Origin: Struthio camelus
Lineage: Eukaryota; Chordata; Aves; Struthioniformes; Struthionidae
DNA: 64,000 nt
Assembly (NCBI RefSeq): GCF_040807025.1
Contig: NC_090946.1
Coordinates: 78,924,641-78,988,640, forward strand
Direction: 5' to 3'
Part shown: positions 12,131 through 25,400 of the stretch, piece by piece
Position numbering within the stretch: the stretch's first letter is position 1
Layout: the number at the start of each line of letters is the position of its first letter
Position numbers and translations under genes: made by a program
The notes under the pieces: generated by a model
Told to the model about the DNA's origin: nothing
Database searches by the model: none
What the model saw: only the letters and a program-made list of their open reading frames with translations

Positions 12131-14159
12131 CTGTTATTTAAAGACCAAAACGAAACATTTTTCACATTTTATTTGTGTGCTGGGCATGCATTAAATACAG
12201 AGTTTTGCTGTCTGTCTCGGTTTACACAGGACCCCATCACTGTTGAATTGCAACACTTTTCAAGCAATAAAGAGGTTGACTTTTTCCAGACAGGCAGTGG
12301 TATATTGTTATCCCAGTTTTACAAAAATTTAAGTGATCAAAGGCAAACAGTTTTGAGGCCATCTACTGAACAAATGGTTTCTAAGACCCAGGTCAAAGTC
12401 AGGTTTCTTTGGCTACCTTCCCTCTTCCCCACTACCCTGGTGGGCGCTACTTACAATATAGGATAAATCAGAAGTGAAATTCCTTTGCTACTTAAAACCC
12501 AGCCTTTAATTAGTAGATCTGTATTCATTTCTGGCTTTGGAGAACTTGATGGATAAGCATAAAAATAAAAACTAACTAGGTACCTGTTAAGAGATCTCTG
12601 TCCATACTGTGTGGCAAAGGAGCAAGGATCCTGTGGGAAAAAATATCCTGTGATTGGGTAGTTAAAAATTATCATAAGCCACAGGCAGTAGGAAGGCAAA
12701 TTAAGCCTGCAGAGGCAGCATGCATTCTCAGAGCTCCTCAGATACTGAGTGCTCAATATTTCAACTTTAACGCTCATTTAAAGTTCATTCAGAACCTAGA
12801 TCGTTAATCAGCCGGATTTTATTCAAGATACTGTCTTTCTATATATACATGTACAAAAAAAGGAAACCTAGAAAGGAAAACGAAAGAGAATTTTGTTCAC
12901 ATAGAGCTACACCAATGCCCTGCAGCAAAGCCAGCAGTTTGGCATGCCCCATTCATGCTGATGGTATCGACGCTGCCACCCTTCCCGCTGACCTCCAGCA
13001 ATGAGGGCTGCAACCACGCAGTGACCTGCAGCTCCTGGTCAGCAGAGGGGTGGCCAAGGGCTCAGGCAAATGGGGCTCCAGTCAGGGCGCTGGAGCAGAG
13101 CATGCGCTGGATGAGGCCAGAGGCAACAGCAACATGGACAGACCCTACCGTGTGGGGCTATCATCCTATCCGTGCTCCTTTTTCCTGATATTAATCCTTT
13201 TGTTACTGTTACCAACACTTTTTTCACCCTTCTCTCCCTGCAACTGCATTCCTCCTTACTAACAACCTTCACCTTCACCCTCCTCTGCCTTATATTCCCC
13301 TTTCCAAATTTCCTTTCTAACGTTCTTCTTTGGACTTTTCCTTGTCTTCTGTCCGTCCATATCCCCTTTTGAAAGCCCTTGCTCTCTGCCTCTTTGCACA
13401 GAGCAGTGTGCTGAGTCCCAGGTTCATCCTGGACACATTAGCTACCAAGCTAATGTGACAAACGTTGTTACCTACAGCCAGCAGAGAGGGGCTGAACCAG
13501 CCCACCTAAAATCAGAGCATCCCACTCAAGGCATTCCTCTCCGTTGGCTATAGAGGGAGCATTGAGTGGTTGAGCCCTCTGGTGGCTCTCTCAGTGGCTA
13601 ACCTTAGCTGTGCTGAATCTTCAGAAGAGAGTTAAGTAGGGCACTTTCTGGGGGAAAAAAGTCCCTCTCCCATTGGACAGCCTTGGGCCAGAGCAGGCGC
13701 CGTGCAGACCATGCCTTCAGAGAAATGAAGCAGCCAAATTTCAACAAGCCTCTAAAGAACATGCACAAGACTGATAACTTGGCCAAACATGGGTGGATTT
13801 CAACAAGGACGTGAAAAGGACTTTGTTCACAGGCAGCGTATGGCCAATTTCCTTTCTCCTCCCAAGAGTGATGATAAAAGCTCGGCAAACGGCTCTGAGA
13901 TTTTTTTTTCAAACCAATTTTATTCCAAGAAATACTCATTGTTTTAGTTGAAATGTCCATTGTCAGCAGCAAAAGCAAAATGAGTTTGAGGCAACCATCC
14001 AATCCACACAAGTTTGAACGGCTGGCAGGAAAAAAAAACCATTGGTCTTTTACTAGGAAACATTACAGATGCCCTGCCATAGACTGAACTGTGAGGTCTA
14101 CCTACACCCAGAGTGATTCAGATTTCAAACACACCTTTGTTCACCAGGACTGATGGCCT
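12131..14159. other. Noncoding DNA, nothing recognised
   Basis: Unique-looking sequence with pyrimidine-rich stretches at 13180-13370. Frames at 12032-12466 and 13604-14011 lack any family motif. Confidence 0.5.
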
Positions 14160-14520
14160 TAACTTTTTCAGAATAACCATTCTGGGTCAGATGCTGTCAC
14201 TGACTTTGACCAATACTCTGTATTAAAAGAAGAGCACAAGAAGAAAACATGTATGTAATAGCTCATTCCTAGAATAACCCTCTAGCCTCTGGAAATCTGT
14301 GGCTTTGGGATTTATGGGGTTACTGGTCATAAGCCAGCAGGAGATTGAACCTCTGTGAGGCACAAATGTGTCTAGCGCATCCCTAGGAGACACTCAACAG
14401 AACTGCTAACAAAAGAGGAATCCATCATCCCTCCGTGGTGGCCTGACTCATGGTTTCAACACCTTCACAAGGAGAAAGCATTCCCTAATATCCCCTTTAA
14501 GAAATCACCTGTTTTGCAGG
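14160..14520 (+). mobile_element. Decayed sauropsid interspersed repeat ('ccattctgggtcag' family)
   Basis: 'agaataaccattctgggtca' near 14170 followed by 'gaccaatactctgta' resembles the widespread 'aacggccatactgggtcaga...cccagtatcctgt' repeat of reptile and bird genomes. Further weak matches ('cttcacaaggag', 'cattccctaatatcccc') reach about 14500. The element class is not certain to me. Confidence 0.4.
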
Positions 14521-16864
14521 ACACAGATTGGCTACAAAATCCCCTTTCTGTTTTTGCCTTCAGTTTCCCAGCTGTTCTTCTCCCCATCGCTGGCCAGTAG
14601 CTGGGCTCTGACATGGCCTAACGGTATAAATCTTGTCTCCATGGTGTGTGAGCACACACTCCCCACTTCCCAGCCACGAAACTCCCCCCTCATTAAGGCA
14701 GGCCGAGAGGAACACAAAGCCCTCTGTTTTGCTTGAGTCTCTTTTGTGAATAGGCGGAACAAATGATAAGCACAAGAAGCAAGAAGAAAAGTTGTCCAAA
14801 CGGGGCATCAGTTTTCCTCAAGGAGAGGCTTTTCAGAGCCCTCCCCTTCCTCTCCGTCCTGCACGGATGATGGTGCTGACGGGGTGCACCTAGCAGCGAA
14901 GCCTTTGGCTGACACCACCTGACTAACGTGGACATCGGCTCCCCCCGTCCCTCCACTCAGGTCATCCTTCTTCTTTCCCCCTCATGTCAAATGTATGTCC
15001 TTCCCTCCTAACCCTGCAGCACACGCAGGCTGTGTTGGGCCGTGAGAAATGACAAGGCTACCGGGCAGGCTTCCAAAAACTCATCCATTAGCTGAACAGT
15101 CACAGAAGCGTTCCCTGGAAGAAAAATTGTGTCAGAAAAAACTCAGATTCATTTCCAAGTAATCTATGTGAGTTGTGATGTCTCTGCTATGCCACCAACA
15201 TACCCTTCCAAACTGCAGAGCAGGGAAGCAAAGGAGGAGTTGAGGCTGTATCCATAAAGTTGCCGGCTGTGCTATGGAACAAGCCCCTGTTGCAGGACGG
15301 AGGGAGTTAAAAGACTGCACTTGCTGGAAATGAGGTGGCAGAGTGGATTCCCTGCGGCAGGACTTTCCTGTCCTCTCTTAGAGAAGTGAATCACCTGCTG
15401 CATTCAGGGATGCTACATGCCACTGCTGGATTTAAGTAAGGCTTGGCTGCGTTTGCCACTAGTAATGGACTGGAAGATCAGTCCTAAAGACAGGCAAAGC
15501 TTCAGGGTGCAACAAGGTCCTCCGCAAAGAACAGGACTAATTCCAGATGCAAAAGGGTAGCTAAGGCTGCCCAATCCTGCAGTAGCTGCCACCAGTGCAG
15601 CCCTTGGCTGAGCAGTGGGCTGGGTGGACTGACTTGCTCCTTCAGGACGTGAAACCTGCTCTGCAGCAGAAACAAATGGTGCAAAGAGTATCCCTCTTGA
15701 TCCCAGGAGTGTACTTATTTCTTAATAAGCAGGGGTAAAAATATCTTTGTATGAGTTCTCAGAGAGGGTTCCACCATTTCAGAGCTGCATTTGACCCTGG
15801 GTTTTCACGGCACGCTTGTTTCAGAGGCCAGTTCCACTCTTAAGTCTTCAGTATGCTGCAATGGCATCTGCTTAATCATGTGCTGGTTTTACAGGTATGC
15901 TGAGATCTGTTCAAGCCAAAAAGTCATGGATAAAAATCAATTCTGCTTTAGACAAAGCCCTTCTCCTCAACAAACCTATTAACAACCAAGCAGCATCTGG
16001 AAGCTGAATGCTTGCACTACACAGACCAATCCAAAGGGTCTGCTCAGGTACTAATAGTCTGATGTGTACTTATAAGTGCCTAGCATTGACTGATATTTTA
16101 TTTCTTCTACTGAAGGCTGTGCTGTCAATACTGATGTTACAGATTTCTAAGGGGCAGGGAAACCAGCAAAGAAAGAAGGCTTTCAGGCATGGGGGATATA
16201 AGTGTCTGTATATAGTATACTGTAGAATATAAACCATACGGAAAACTCAGGGTCTTTAGGAAGCAAAAGATCTGCAGGACTCCCACAAGTGGGTGACTTA
16301 GGAGGAGCTAAGAAGCTCAAAGGCACAGAAAAAAATGTGTCTTTTTACAAGCCTGCAGCAGAAAATGAGCGTAGGACAGGAAAGTATCTTTTCAGTTTCA
16401 AATCTACACTCCTATTTGCAGTCATGTCATACTCCCTTACTCAAACCAAGTGCCAAGATACCAGGTCATTGTCAAGAAAGTCGAGTAGGCAGCCATTGGA
16501 CTGGCTACTTCAAGAACGAAATTAGAAAGCTAACTATGGCCTTTAACCTTTGCAGTCAATGTATGTGATGTTACCTTAGGGGCCATTGCTCAAGGAAGGA
16601 GGTTCAAATGAATGGTTGCCTGTATCATGTCTATCAAGGGTGAGAAAGAAATGCAAACCATCTGCGAGTCAACACAGCACATAAGGTTGCACCAAAGCCA
16701 CAGCCTTGGAAGCAGAGTATGGTAACACTACAAGGGCACACACACTTCATTGGTGTTTGCCAGAGTCTGCAGAAAGCCTGTAAAGCTGTGGTAGTTGCCA
16801 TGATCAGGAAAACACAGCAGTAGCTCCAGGACTTTCTGGGAAGTACCTCCAGCACTAAACAGAA
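14521..16864. other. Noncoding DNA, nothing recognised
   Basis: Mixed unique sequence. Short frames on both strands lack conserved motifs and splice context. Confidence 0.5.
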
Positions 16865-16985
16865 AGCTAAAAAGGCCTAAAACGTGTTTGAGGACAAGAG
16901 GACCCACTTTAATCATCAAGTCCAATCTGTCATGTTCCGAGGCACCTAAGTCATACAATCCTATTTCACAGGCTGAACAAGCATT
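16865..16985 (-). mobile_element. CR1 LINE 3' end fragment
   Basis: Read on the minus strand: 'cagattggacttgatgatta' then 'aagtgggtcctcttgtcctc', close to the CR1 terminal motif (ggttggactagatgatcaaagtggtcccttctggcctt). Upstream 'ttgtatgacttaggtgcctc' may also belong to it. Confidence 0.65.
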
Positions 16986-18149
16986 CATCTTCAAATGAGC
17001 TGGAGCATTTGCCCCAAGGCCATTCCTAAATCTCTGTTACCTGAGAGTCTGTTACCCAGCCTGACTGTACTCCTGCAGAAAGGACACTGTGTCTTCCACT
17101 GTGGAGATGAAGTTGGAGGGTGGACAGACATCTACAAAGCCTCCAAACATTGGGGTGGTTACACCAGTCAATACAATCTTGGAGAAGTTCATCCACTGCA
17201 GAATATTTCAGCTTCACACCATGCATGTAAATCTCAGGAAACCTTCTCTTAAGCTGGGCCAGATGATTGCTGCTTTCATTGCAGGCATTTTGGAAACGAG
17301 TTACACAAGCAGTCTGGATCTGGATTGCTCTTCTGGTAACCAGGGCACACATTTCTTTTGCGCTTGGTGTACAAAGCCCCAACTAAGAAAGTTGTGCAGG
17401 TCGGCAGGAGTTCAGATTACTTCTTCTTTTTTTTTTTTTTTCTCTTCCTGTTATGCAATATTGGAGACACTTGTTAAAAATAGCTGTCAAAACCTACCAT
17501 GGGAAGTGAGTGTCCCTCACTCAGCACTTCCAGGTGGACTTCTAACATGCTCTATCTGAGAGTGTTTGCCAGGCCTGCATGCACGCTGGGCTCCACGTGC
17601 CCAGCCTGCTGACCTGGACCACCCCCTAGCACCATTCTGCACCAGCTTCGTAGCGACGACAGCACCCCGGGAGCCTCGTGCAGGGCTTCTGCTGGTGCCA
17701 GCAGCAGGTGGCAGAGTGGTGCTGTGCACCCAGGGGGTGGCATAAGGACCAGGGGACTTCACACAGGAACCCGCCACCAGGACCTGTGTCTTGCCCTCCA
17801 GAGGATCCCCTTCCTCACTCTCCTTTGCAACCCCCGAGTAACCAGTCTTGTTAAGCGGATGCTAACCCTGGTGAGCGCTTTCCCATTCCCTGAGGCCCCT
17901 ACCTGAGTTCCCAAGGCTGGACAGGAATTTGCAGTAGAGTATAGAAATAAGTATGGGCTTTCCAAGACCTAGATTGCCACCTTACCTGCCTTCCTCCCCC
18001 ATGACTGATCTGTCGATGGTAAGTTAGCAGCCAAAGGACCCAGCATAGCAGAGCTGATTCTCAAGGCTTCTCCCTGGAGAGAATTCCCATGGGGCAAAAA
18101 CAGGATCCCTAGAAACGTAGGAGTTCAAATTAAGGAGGTGACCAAGAAT
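16986..18149. other. Noncoding DNA with a GC-rich patch
   Basis: A T-run lies near 17427-17441. The patch at 17560-17800 is GC-rich but low in CpG. Its minus-strand phrase 'aagctggtgcagaatggtgc' recalls the LVQN motif of L2/CR1 reverse transcriptases, too weakly to call. Confidence 0.4.
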
Positions 18150-18480
18150 CCTTGCCATTGGCTTTATTCCACTGCTACTTGAAGTACCTTTCGGAGGGAT
18201 TTCAAACCCGTTTATGTATTCATGCTAGTTTGATCGCATTTGCAATCAGTATTTGTTCTAATTTGAACAAGCATTTTTCTGAATGATAGGTAAGGAAAGA
18301 TCGCATCTACAGGTCATCATCTTGCTCACAGAAAAAGAAATTTAAAAACCCACAATCAGCATCAAGTGGATTGTTTAGGAAATCATTTTTGTTCCAAAAT
18401 GTAATCATCTATATTGGATGCTACGTTTATTTGTTAAAAAGAAAATAAAATGGAGTTTGGGAGCGCTCATATCTATAAAA
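18150..18480. promoter_or_regulatory. Candidate conserved noncoding block
   Basis: AT-rich, repeat-free sequence with TTTGATCGCATTTGCAAT near 18229-18246 and several AATCA-type words. It has the look of vertebrate conserved noncoding DNA, without proof. Confidence 0.2.
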
Positions 18481-18904
18481 AGACTACTTTTCCTGGCATT
18501 TATAAATATTAATATGGAACACTGGTGAAGAACAATACATAACAATAATGAGAATCACCAAATCCCATCATTTTTGACATTGTCATATCAACAGCTTAAG
18601 GATTAGCAGGTGAACTTTAAACATATTGCTTCCAAATAATAATAATAACAGTAATGATAATAACATCAGAATGAAAAAAACCCTTACTACATTATATATT
18701 CTTGATGGCTTTCTTCTTCTAATAGGGTTTACAGGATCATTGCTGTGAACGTTTGGATGACGTGCTTAAAAAATTAACCTGAGAAAGGAGGAGGTCTTCT
18801 TATCTCTTTCCATTCTTGCAAAGCTTTGCTTAGCCTAGTCTTTGTTTCCTGCTAACCCCTGACATTGACAGAGTCAAAGGCCTATCAACTAATACCCTAA
18901 TTTC

Positions 18905-19016
18905 AGCAGGATTTTATACATATATATGTATATATACACACACACACGTATATATACATGTATGTCTATGCATGTCTGCAAATGTGGTGTGTGCGTGTGT
19001 ATGCATATGCATAAAC
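18905..19016. repeat. Mixed TA/CA/TG microsatellite with self-complementary arms
   Basis: 'acatatatatgtatatatac', a CA run, 'gtatatatacatgta', then 'gtgtgtgcgtgtgtatgcatatgcat'. It can form cruciform and Z-DNA structures. It is clearly low complexity. Confidence 0.9.
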
Positions 19017-22000
19017 GGAAACAGTATTTTAAAAAATGAAGTTACACCAGGTGTCAATTTTCACACCTCTCACAAAATACAGGCGGTAGAAAAGGATGCC
19101 ACAATTTCATCGACAGTCCAAGCTATTGAGATCTAATCACCGCTTAAGCTGTGGCTTTATTCAAATCTGGATCACCAATAAGGCTTGGGATGTAAATGAA
19201 GTGCAAAGAGAAATAAAGCAAAGGGAAAAAAATCTATGATAGCCCTTTCCTCCAGCCATTTGATTCTCAAGTCCTTATCAGACAATTAATGCATACTAAA
19301 ACTTTAGTGGCAGCCTCAGTTTCACAGACCTAATAGCTACAGCAAGTCCCAAGCATTAGCCAAACAAAACACACTTTCAGCAGCCTTAATATGAGTCTGA
19401 AAAAAGGTCAAAATAGACAGGCTTTACAGAATAAATCCTGAAGATCCATTCTAATTTCCACTCAAGGATCTTTTAAGCAGTTCTTGGATGCTCTTTATGG
19501 TACTTTGATCCAAGCATAGTTTCATTAAAACTTTGTGGCTTGGTATTTTTAAACCTGATAGCTTCACTAAACTAGTTCTCAAAATGTTAGCTAAGCCGCT
19601 ATGCATAAAACTACTTTACTGTCATGGTGTCTTCTAATATCACCTAAGTACAGGCTGTTGCAATTTTGAAAATGAACCTTTTCTACATTCACTAGATCTC
19701 AGCTTGGGAATTTTTGCTTTTGCACTTGAAGGCTGTCTCACATTATAAAGGGAAGGTGCTGCCTTACCCCCTTTCCTCTCCCCCTCCTTGAAACCTAAAA
19801 CTAAAATTAGCTGCTGTACCTTATTTGTTCTGGAAGCAAGTTACACAGTACTTTTATCCACTGTGGTTTCCAATTGCAGGATTAACACTGGATGCTAAAA
19901 AAAAACAGCCTAGAAAAATAACAAAACATTAAATGGTGGTTTAAAATCCAGTTTAACGATGGCAGGATAAATTCCCTAAAGACCCAGGAAAACAAATGTT
20001 ACTTCCCACCTTTATAACGTGGCATGTTAATAAATGGATTAAAAAAACCCTGTGTCTCCAGAGAATGTCCTTTGCTCCCTTGAAAACGAGGATGGCTGAA
20101 AGGTTAGGTGACAATTTTCTTCCTTTCGCCTGGCATTCACAAAAGCCTTGATTTCTCGAGGAGCTTTTGTGGCGAGTTCGCATTACAGTAGTTAAGAGAA
20201 TTTCAGAAAGATGGTTTCAGAAGAGGCTGGGCTCAGTTTTCAAGAGAAAATATAAACAAAGGATTATTTTAAAAAATAATAATAAAACCGAGGAGATGGG
20301 ATTTGCACCTTGCACAGGCGCTCTGTCCAGCTCTGCTCTGGTTCAGGCCGAAGGTCAAACTCCGGCTGTCTTTAACAGGAGCTGTTTGCCCAGTGCTCAG
20401 CACCTTGGAAACAACTCAGCAAAACTTGCAAGGGAGCCCAAGAAATGTCTCCTTGGGGTTCCCAGGTAGGAGACTGCTTCCATGTGCAGTGGACATCAAG
20501 GCCAAAATGACGTTTGCATTAGCTCAGGGAGCTTATTCATACAATCAGGCATGGATGTGCAGCTTCTGTTGGCTGTGAGGTCACTCTTTGTCCTGCATGG
20601 GTACAAAACACCTTCACACTACGTGAGCCAGTGCCAGGTCCCGATGCCAGTTTTAACCAAGACCATCCAGTGACAACCCAACTCCTTGGAACAGCCCAGG
20701 ATCCCACCCGAATCTCTGGCCCTGACCCCACCACCAAAAGAGGTAGAAGTAAGGACCCAGCATTAAACCTTTTGGGGTCCAAAACTCAAGGGTTTGCAAA
20801 AAAAAGTCCCATCTCCGCTTCTTTGGCAAGGTTGGTGTTTGACTATGTTATGAGAAGGGCTGTAAGAAGAACACCAAATCTTTGCTCTTTCATTCCCTAG
20901 GAGCTTGCTCAGAAAACCCTTGAATTACCCATTTTGCGGGCAGCCGTTCCCTGGTGGGTTGGGACCAGGCTGCCCCGCTCCTGCCTGGGTCCCCATCACC
21001 TGACAGCAACATTTGGTTGTTTTCACTGCTTCACACACCTCTGACAAGTCCGCAGAAAATCCTGTCAACTGAACGTCTGACAAAAGCGTCCTGATGTCAG
21101 GTATAAAGAATGCCACCTACAGCTTAATGTCTGCAAAAAACCCCTCCGAGTTCGGGCAAACAATGAACAGTTTTGTCTTCTTAATGCCCAGTATGCAATC
21201 GAGTGGAAATGCTACTTCCATCCTTAATCTACAAATGAAATTAAAGTTGTTGAAAGACACATGATAAACCAGGATTCTTTGTTTCTTACAGAAGAGGGGA
21301 AAAAATTGAAACCACTAAATATTTTAGCAGATTTACTAAATTTCCAATTAAATCTGGAATTATGGCAGAGCCTATATCTCCCTCTCACTCCACCACACAC
21401 ATTTTCTATTTGAATAAAGTAGGTTAGACGCGGCGCTCCCTCCACCCACCCACCAGAGCAGGAATATTAATGAAGCAGAGCCGTAGCCGGCACACTGGGC
21501 TGGCGGGGACGCTCGGGCGCCCGTGGGCCCGAGCGGGTGCAAACGGCCGGTTTATAGGGCAACACAGCCCTGGCCATCCTGAGGGAGCCAGATACGCTAG
21601 GCAAGAGCACCCTCTGCCCGCTGGCAGAAGGGTCTGGCTCTACGGACGTGCCCCCCCCCCCGCCAGCTCTCCCCCTTCTTCCCTTCACGGAGGAAAGGTC
21701 ACGGGAAGCAGCTTACAAGAGACAGATGAGGTGGAGACCAGCTCAAGACCAAGATTATATGTCAGGGACTTAAAGGCAGGAGTGGAAGAACAATGCATGG
21801 CTCTGTTGCACGCTTTCGGGCTGGTTTTCGTCTCTTAGCTGCTGCATTGTCCTGCAGAGCCTCATTTGTGTAAAATTAAAGGTAACGGACATCCCCTCCC
21901 TCACTCCAAGGTTTCCAGCACATGTGGCTGACTTGGCCTGGGCGTAGCTATGAAGGCTTCAGAGAGCAGCATTTGCCTACGGCTCTTTCAAGCTGCTGCA

Positions 22001-22324
22001 GCAGACGAGTCATGCTGGCCTGGGAGCCCGAAGCCATGCTGGAGCACGTCACCTGCTCAGGGCTGGCGTCCCCATGTGCTGGCCTGGCCTGCAGCAATGG
22101 ACACGTGAGTCAATCCAGCTCCTTGGGGTTGGCGTGGTCCTGATGGAAACTGGAGGGAATTGGGGTAGCTGGCGGCTGGCCTTCACGGGAGACTGAGCTG
22201 TGTTGTCCCATTGCCTGCTCAGGGGAAAGATGAGGATTTCTCTCCATCACAGTTCAAACGATGAGGGCCACATGGACCCCAGGGTTATTGCTGGCCCTTA
22301 AAGCTGCAACGCAACGTAACACCA
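19017..22324. other. Noncoding DNA with a CpG-rich patch at about 21425-21560
   Basis: AT-rich to 20300, then more GC-rich. The patch around 'agacgcggcgctccc' and 'cggccggtttatagggc' is locally dense in CpG but short. A C11 run lies at 21651-21661. Frames here have no recognisable motif. Confidence 0.4.
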
Positions 22325-22420
22325 GCCCTAAGAGCAACTGGCCATACTGGGTCGGGTCACAGTTCCAGTAGCATGTTGTCCCACCTCCAACACCAGCCAC
22401 GCTTTAGAAATGAATAGATG
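22325..22420 (+). mobile_element. Decayed sauropsid interspersed repeat ('ccatactgggtc' family)
   Basis: 'agagcaactggccatactgg' followed by 'gtcgggtcacagttccagtagcatgttgtcccacctccaacaccagcca', matching the order of the 'ggccatactgggtcagaccaaaggtccatctagcccagtatcctgtct' family seen in reptile and bird genomes. Confidence 0.55.
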
Positions 22421-25400
22421 AAATAAAGTGAGCACAGAGTGATCTTCCCCAGCCACATCTCAGCTCCCAGCTGTTTGTGGTTTAGAGACACCATGAGCTA
22501 GGCTTCTGCATTTAAGACCATTCCCTCCTTTATATTTTGGCTCCATGTTCCCTCTGACATATCAGATGTTGTCAACTCGTAGGTGTGTGAAGATCGAAGA
22601 GGTGAAGGAAGGTGACAGCAGGTACCACCTGCCACAGTGAGGCCGGGCCATGGGCGCACACTGTGCAGACAGCCATGCAGGCGCTGTCTGCAAAGTCCGA
22701 CTACAGCAGGGTAAAGACAGACCAGCCAGGGGATGGCAGCACAGCTCCCCATGCAACTTGTCCTTGCGGTCCTTGCACGCATTTGGGAGACTCGTGGTGG
22801 TTTCCACGTACAGGGGTTTGGGGGGCCATGACTAACCGTATCCTCTGTCACTTCACACCTTCTCTTCCCTGCAACCATGGGTGACATTCGCCCATCATGC
22901 GGGTACCACAGGCAGGCACAAAGCTCTGCTTTGCACCCTCTATGTCCTCTGACATCCCTTTCCATCTGCAACAGTAGATGAAGAATTTGCCGCAGGCTAG
23001 AGCTGTGTCAGTCTTTCTCAGTCTCCTCCAGAAAGGGAGTTTCTGCTCTGGTTCGCAGACTTTGGGGTCAACTAGGAGATGGCACTCGCTTCTCGTGGGT
23101 ATTTTGAGCCCAGTTGTGCTGCAGCCTGTGCCCATCACTGCTCAGCCAGGCAGGCAGTGCAGTGTAGAGGCACTTCACGTCCCCAGCTCCTCGTGTACAG
23201 TCTGAGCCCTCAGGCTCTCAGTGCCCACCTTGTGCATCGCTCCCTGCTGCTCGGTCTCTGCTCTGGCTGCATGTCATGGCTGCATGTCCGGCTTTGGGCA
23301 GGCACCCTTGGCTTTCTTCCACACTCAGGCAGAACCTCAGATGGGAGGATGTAGTTTCTCACCACCTCTGAAACAAAATAATGGAGAGGGAGTTCATTCT
23401 TTGCCCTGTGTAGCAGCTAAACCCATGCAAAGTCCATTGCAACTTATTCCTACTGTCTCTATTCATATCTTTTCCTCGAGGCAGCTGCCAATGGATACTG
23501 CATGTTGTCTTTGAGTGGAATATCTAGTATGGCTGAGCCCTGAAACATTGTTTTTTGATATTTCAGTATTTAGTCTATACACTAGGCTGCATAAGGCCCA
23601 GTATTTCATAACTTTATATACCAATAGAGTTAAATGGTACTATTTGTTGGTGGCTGGAAAATGCAAATTGCAGCTGCAGAAGGGTTTGCCACCTTGTGTG
23701 GGATTTACTACACTGCAGATGCCACGTCTGAGCTGACACCTGCGCTCCCTCTGTCACTGGCAGAGAAGAGGCGGCTCTTTGACGGCACGATTCCTCTGCC
23801 CTCCGCTCGATCGCTGTGTTAGAGTGAGATAAATCAGATGCTAAGGTGCCTGCTGGGGAAACGCACGCCTGGTGCCCTGCCAGGGGAGTCAAGGGATGAG
23901 ACATCCCCTGGGCTCCCGGGGAGAAAGGTGCCAAGCGGCAAAGGGGCTTCTGAGGTGGCAGATTTGGAGAGGTGCCTTCATGCCCTGCTGCTCTCACCCA
24001 TGGAGACGCAGCCAGGAGCTAGGGCAGGATATTGTCCTGTTTCCCGAGAGACATCAACAGAGCTGTAGGAACAGAGGCAGCTGTAGGAAATTCAAGGCAA
24101 ACCTGCAGCGATGTGAAAATTATTGTTTTAGGGATGTGTTGACCTTACAGAGTCACCTCCCAACCCAAGCAGGACATGGCTGAAGACTGTAAAAAGGTTT
24201 TCACCTTGTAGCTCAGGTGGATCAGGGACCGCAGGCTTGCAATGACTGAACGGAGATGAGCCATGTTAGCAAAAATCCTCATCCTCTCCACCATCTCCCA
24301 GCGTGGTGCTTGTGGCTCTGGAGAAGCCCATGAGGCAATTAAACACATTGTTATTCTTCGTATATTTTTGAATTTCTTTGCTCTAGTAATAAAGGTCAGG
24401 GAAGTATATCTACTTGCCCCGACAAGGACCTCAAATTTTATCTGCGGTGATGCATAAAGCAGTGTAACACATTTTCGAATAGCCAGTAGCTTAGTCAGAA
24501 ATAGTCCTAAGACACCAAAACTGTTGCTGCATTCAGGTTTATTTCAGGACATTTCAGTCAAAAGAAATGGGGCAGAAATGCCTCCAAGAAAGCAAGCCAA
24601 CATTTAATTATTATTATTATTTTATATTTTCAGAATGTAAGTCTGGAAATTTGGGTGTCATTTTTTTTTAACAAAATGTGCAATCTCTCATTTTGATAAA
24701 TGACAGTTTGTATTTTAAAAGGGAACTAACAGAAAAGAAGACCAGGGAACAAAAGGGTACAAATAACCCAACAGAAAAGGTTACTTGGTCTAATCTATAC
24801 TGACTTCCTTCCCATACCCTTGGGTTTTCAACTTGGACATTAAAAAAATAATAATTTCCAAAATTCCAAGTGGGAATTCCTCCTCATCACTGCCAGGAAA
24901 GTGGTAGAAATATCCAGTATTGTCAGCCTGGCCTGCATACATCCACACGAGATGGACAGCCCAGAACACTGGGAAGTTGTCCTCGGCTAATGCTGGGAAA
25001 AGAGGGAACGAGCTGTAGAGAGGGAAGGTTAGTGTTGGGTAATGAGAGTGGTTTGCCCGAGCAAGGACCTCAGCTCCATGGGCTCATGGAGGCAAACAGG
25101 CTGTTCACACCCTGAGCAGCAGACACGATGCCTCCTTGTGATGAGCTCAGTCGTTCTCCAGAGCTCGCAGTCTCTCCCATCTGCCGGCCAGCTCACATGG
25201 GTGGCACTTCTGCAAATTCCCGCCACATTGGGTGAAACTCCACCAAAGGAAAGGGTGAGAGCAGCCTCCCCTCCTCCTCAGACCCTGTGCCTTGAATTTC
25301 AGTGATCTCAGGTCCAACCCTGTTCTGTTTTCAAATAGGCAATGGGTCTTCAGACCATGGCACACTCCTTCGGTCCACAGATGCCTCTGGGGCCTGGAGA

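Noticed and set aside
17089..17559. 156-codon plus-strand open frame
   Set aside because: Runs through a T-run coding poly-Phe, has no family motif, and is overlapped by an equally long minus frame.
17560..17720. Possible L2/CR1 fragment from 'aagctggtgcagaatggtgc' on the minus strand
   Set aside because: Only one short phrase matches. Neighbouring landmarks of the reverse transcriptase are absent.
22498..22971. 157-codon minus-strand open frame
   Set aside because: No domain, no homology recognised, and competing frames on the other strand.
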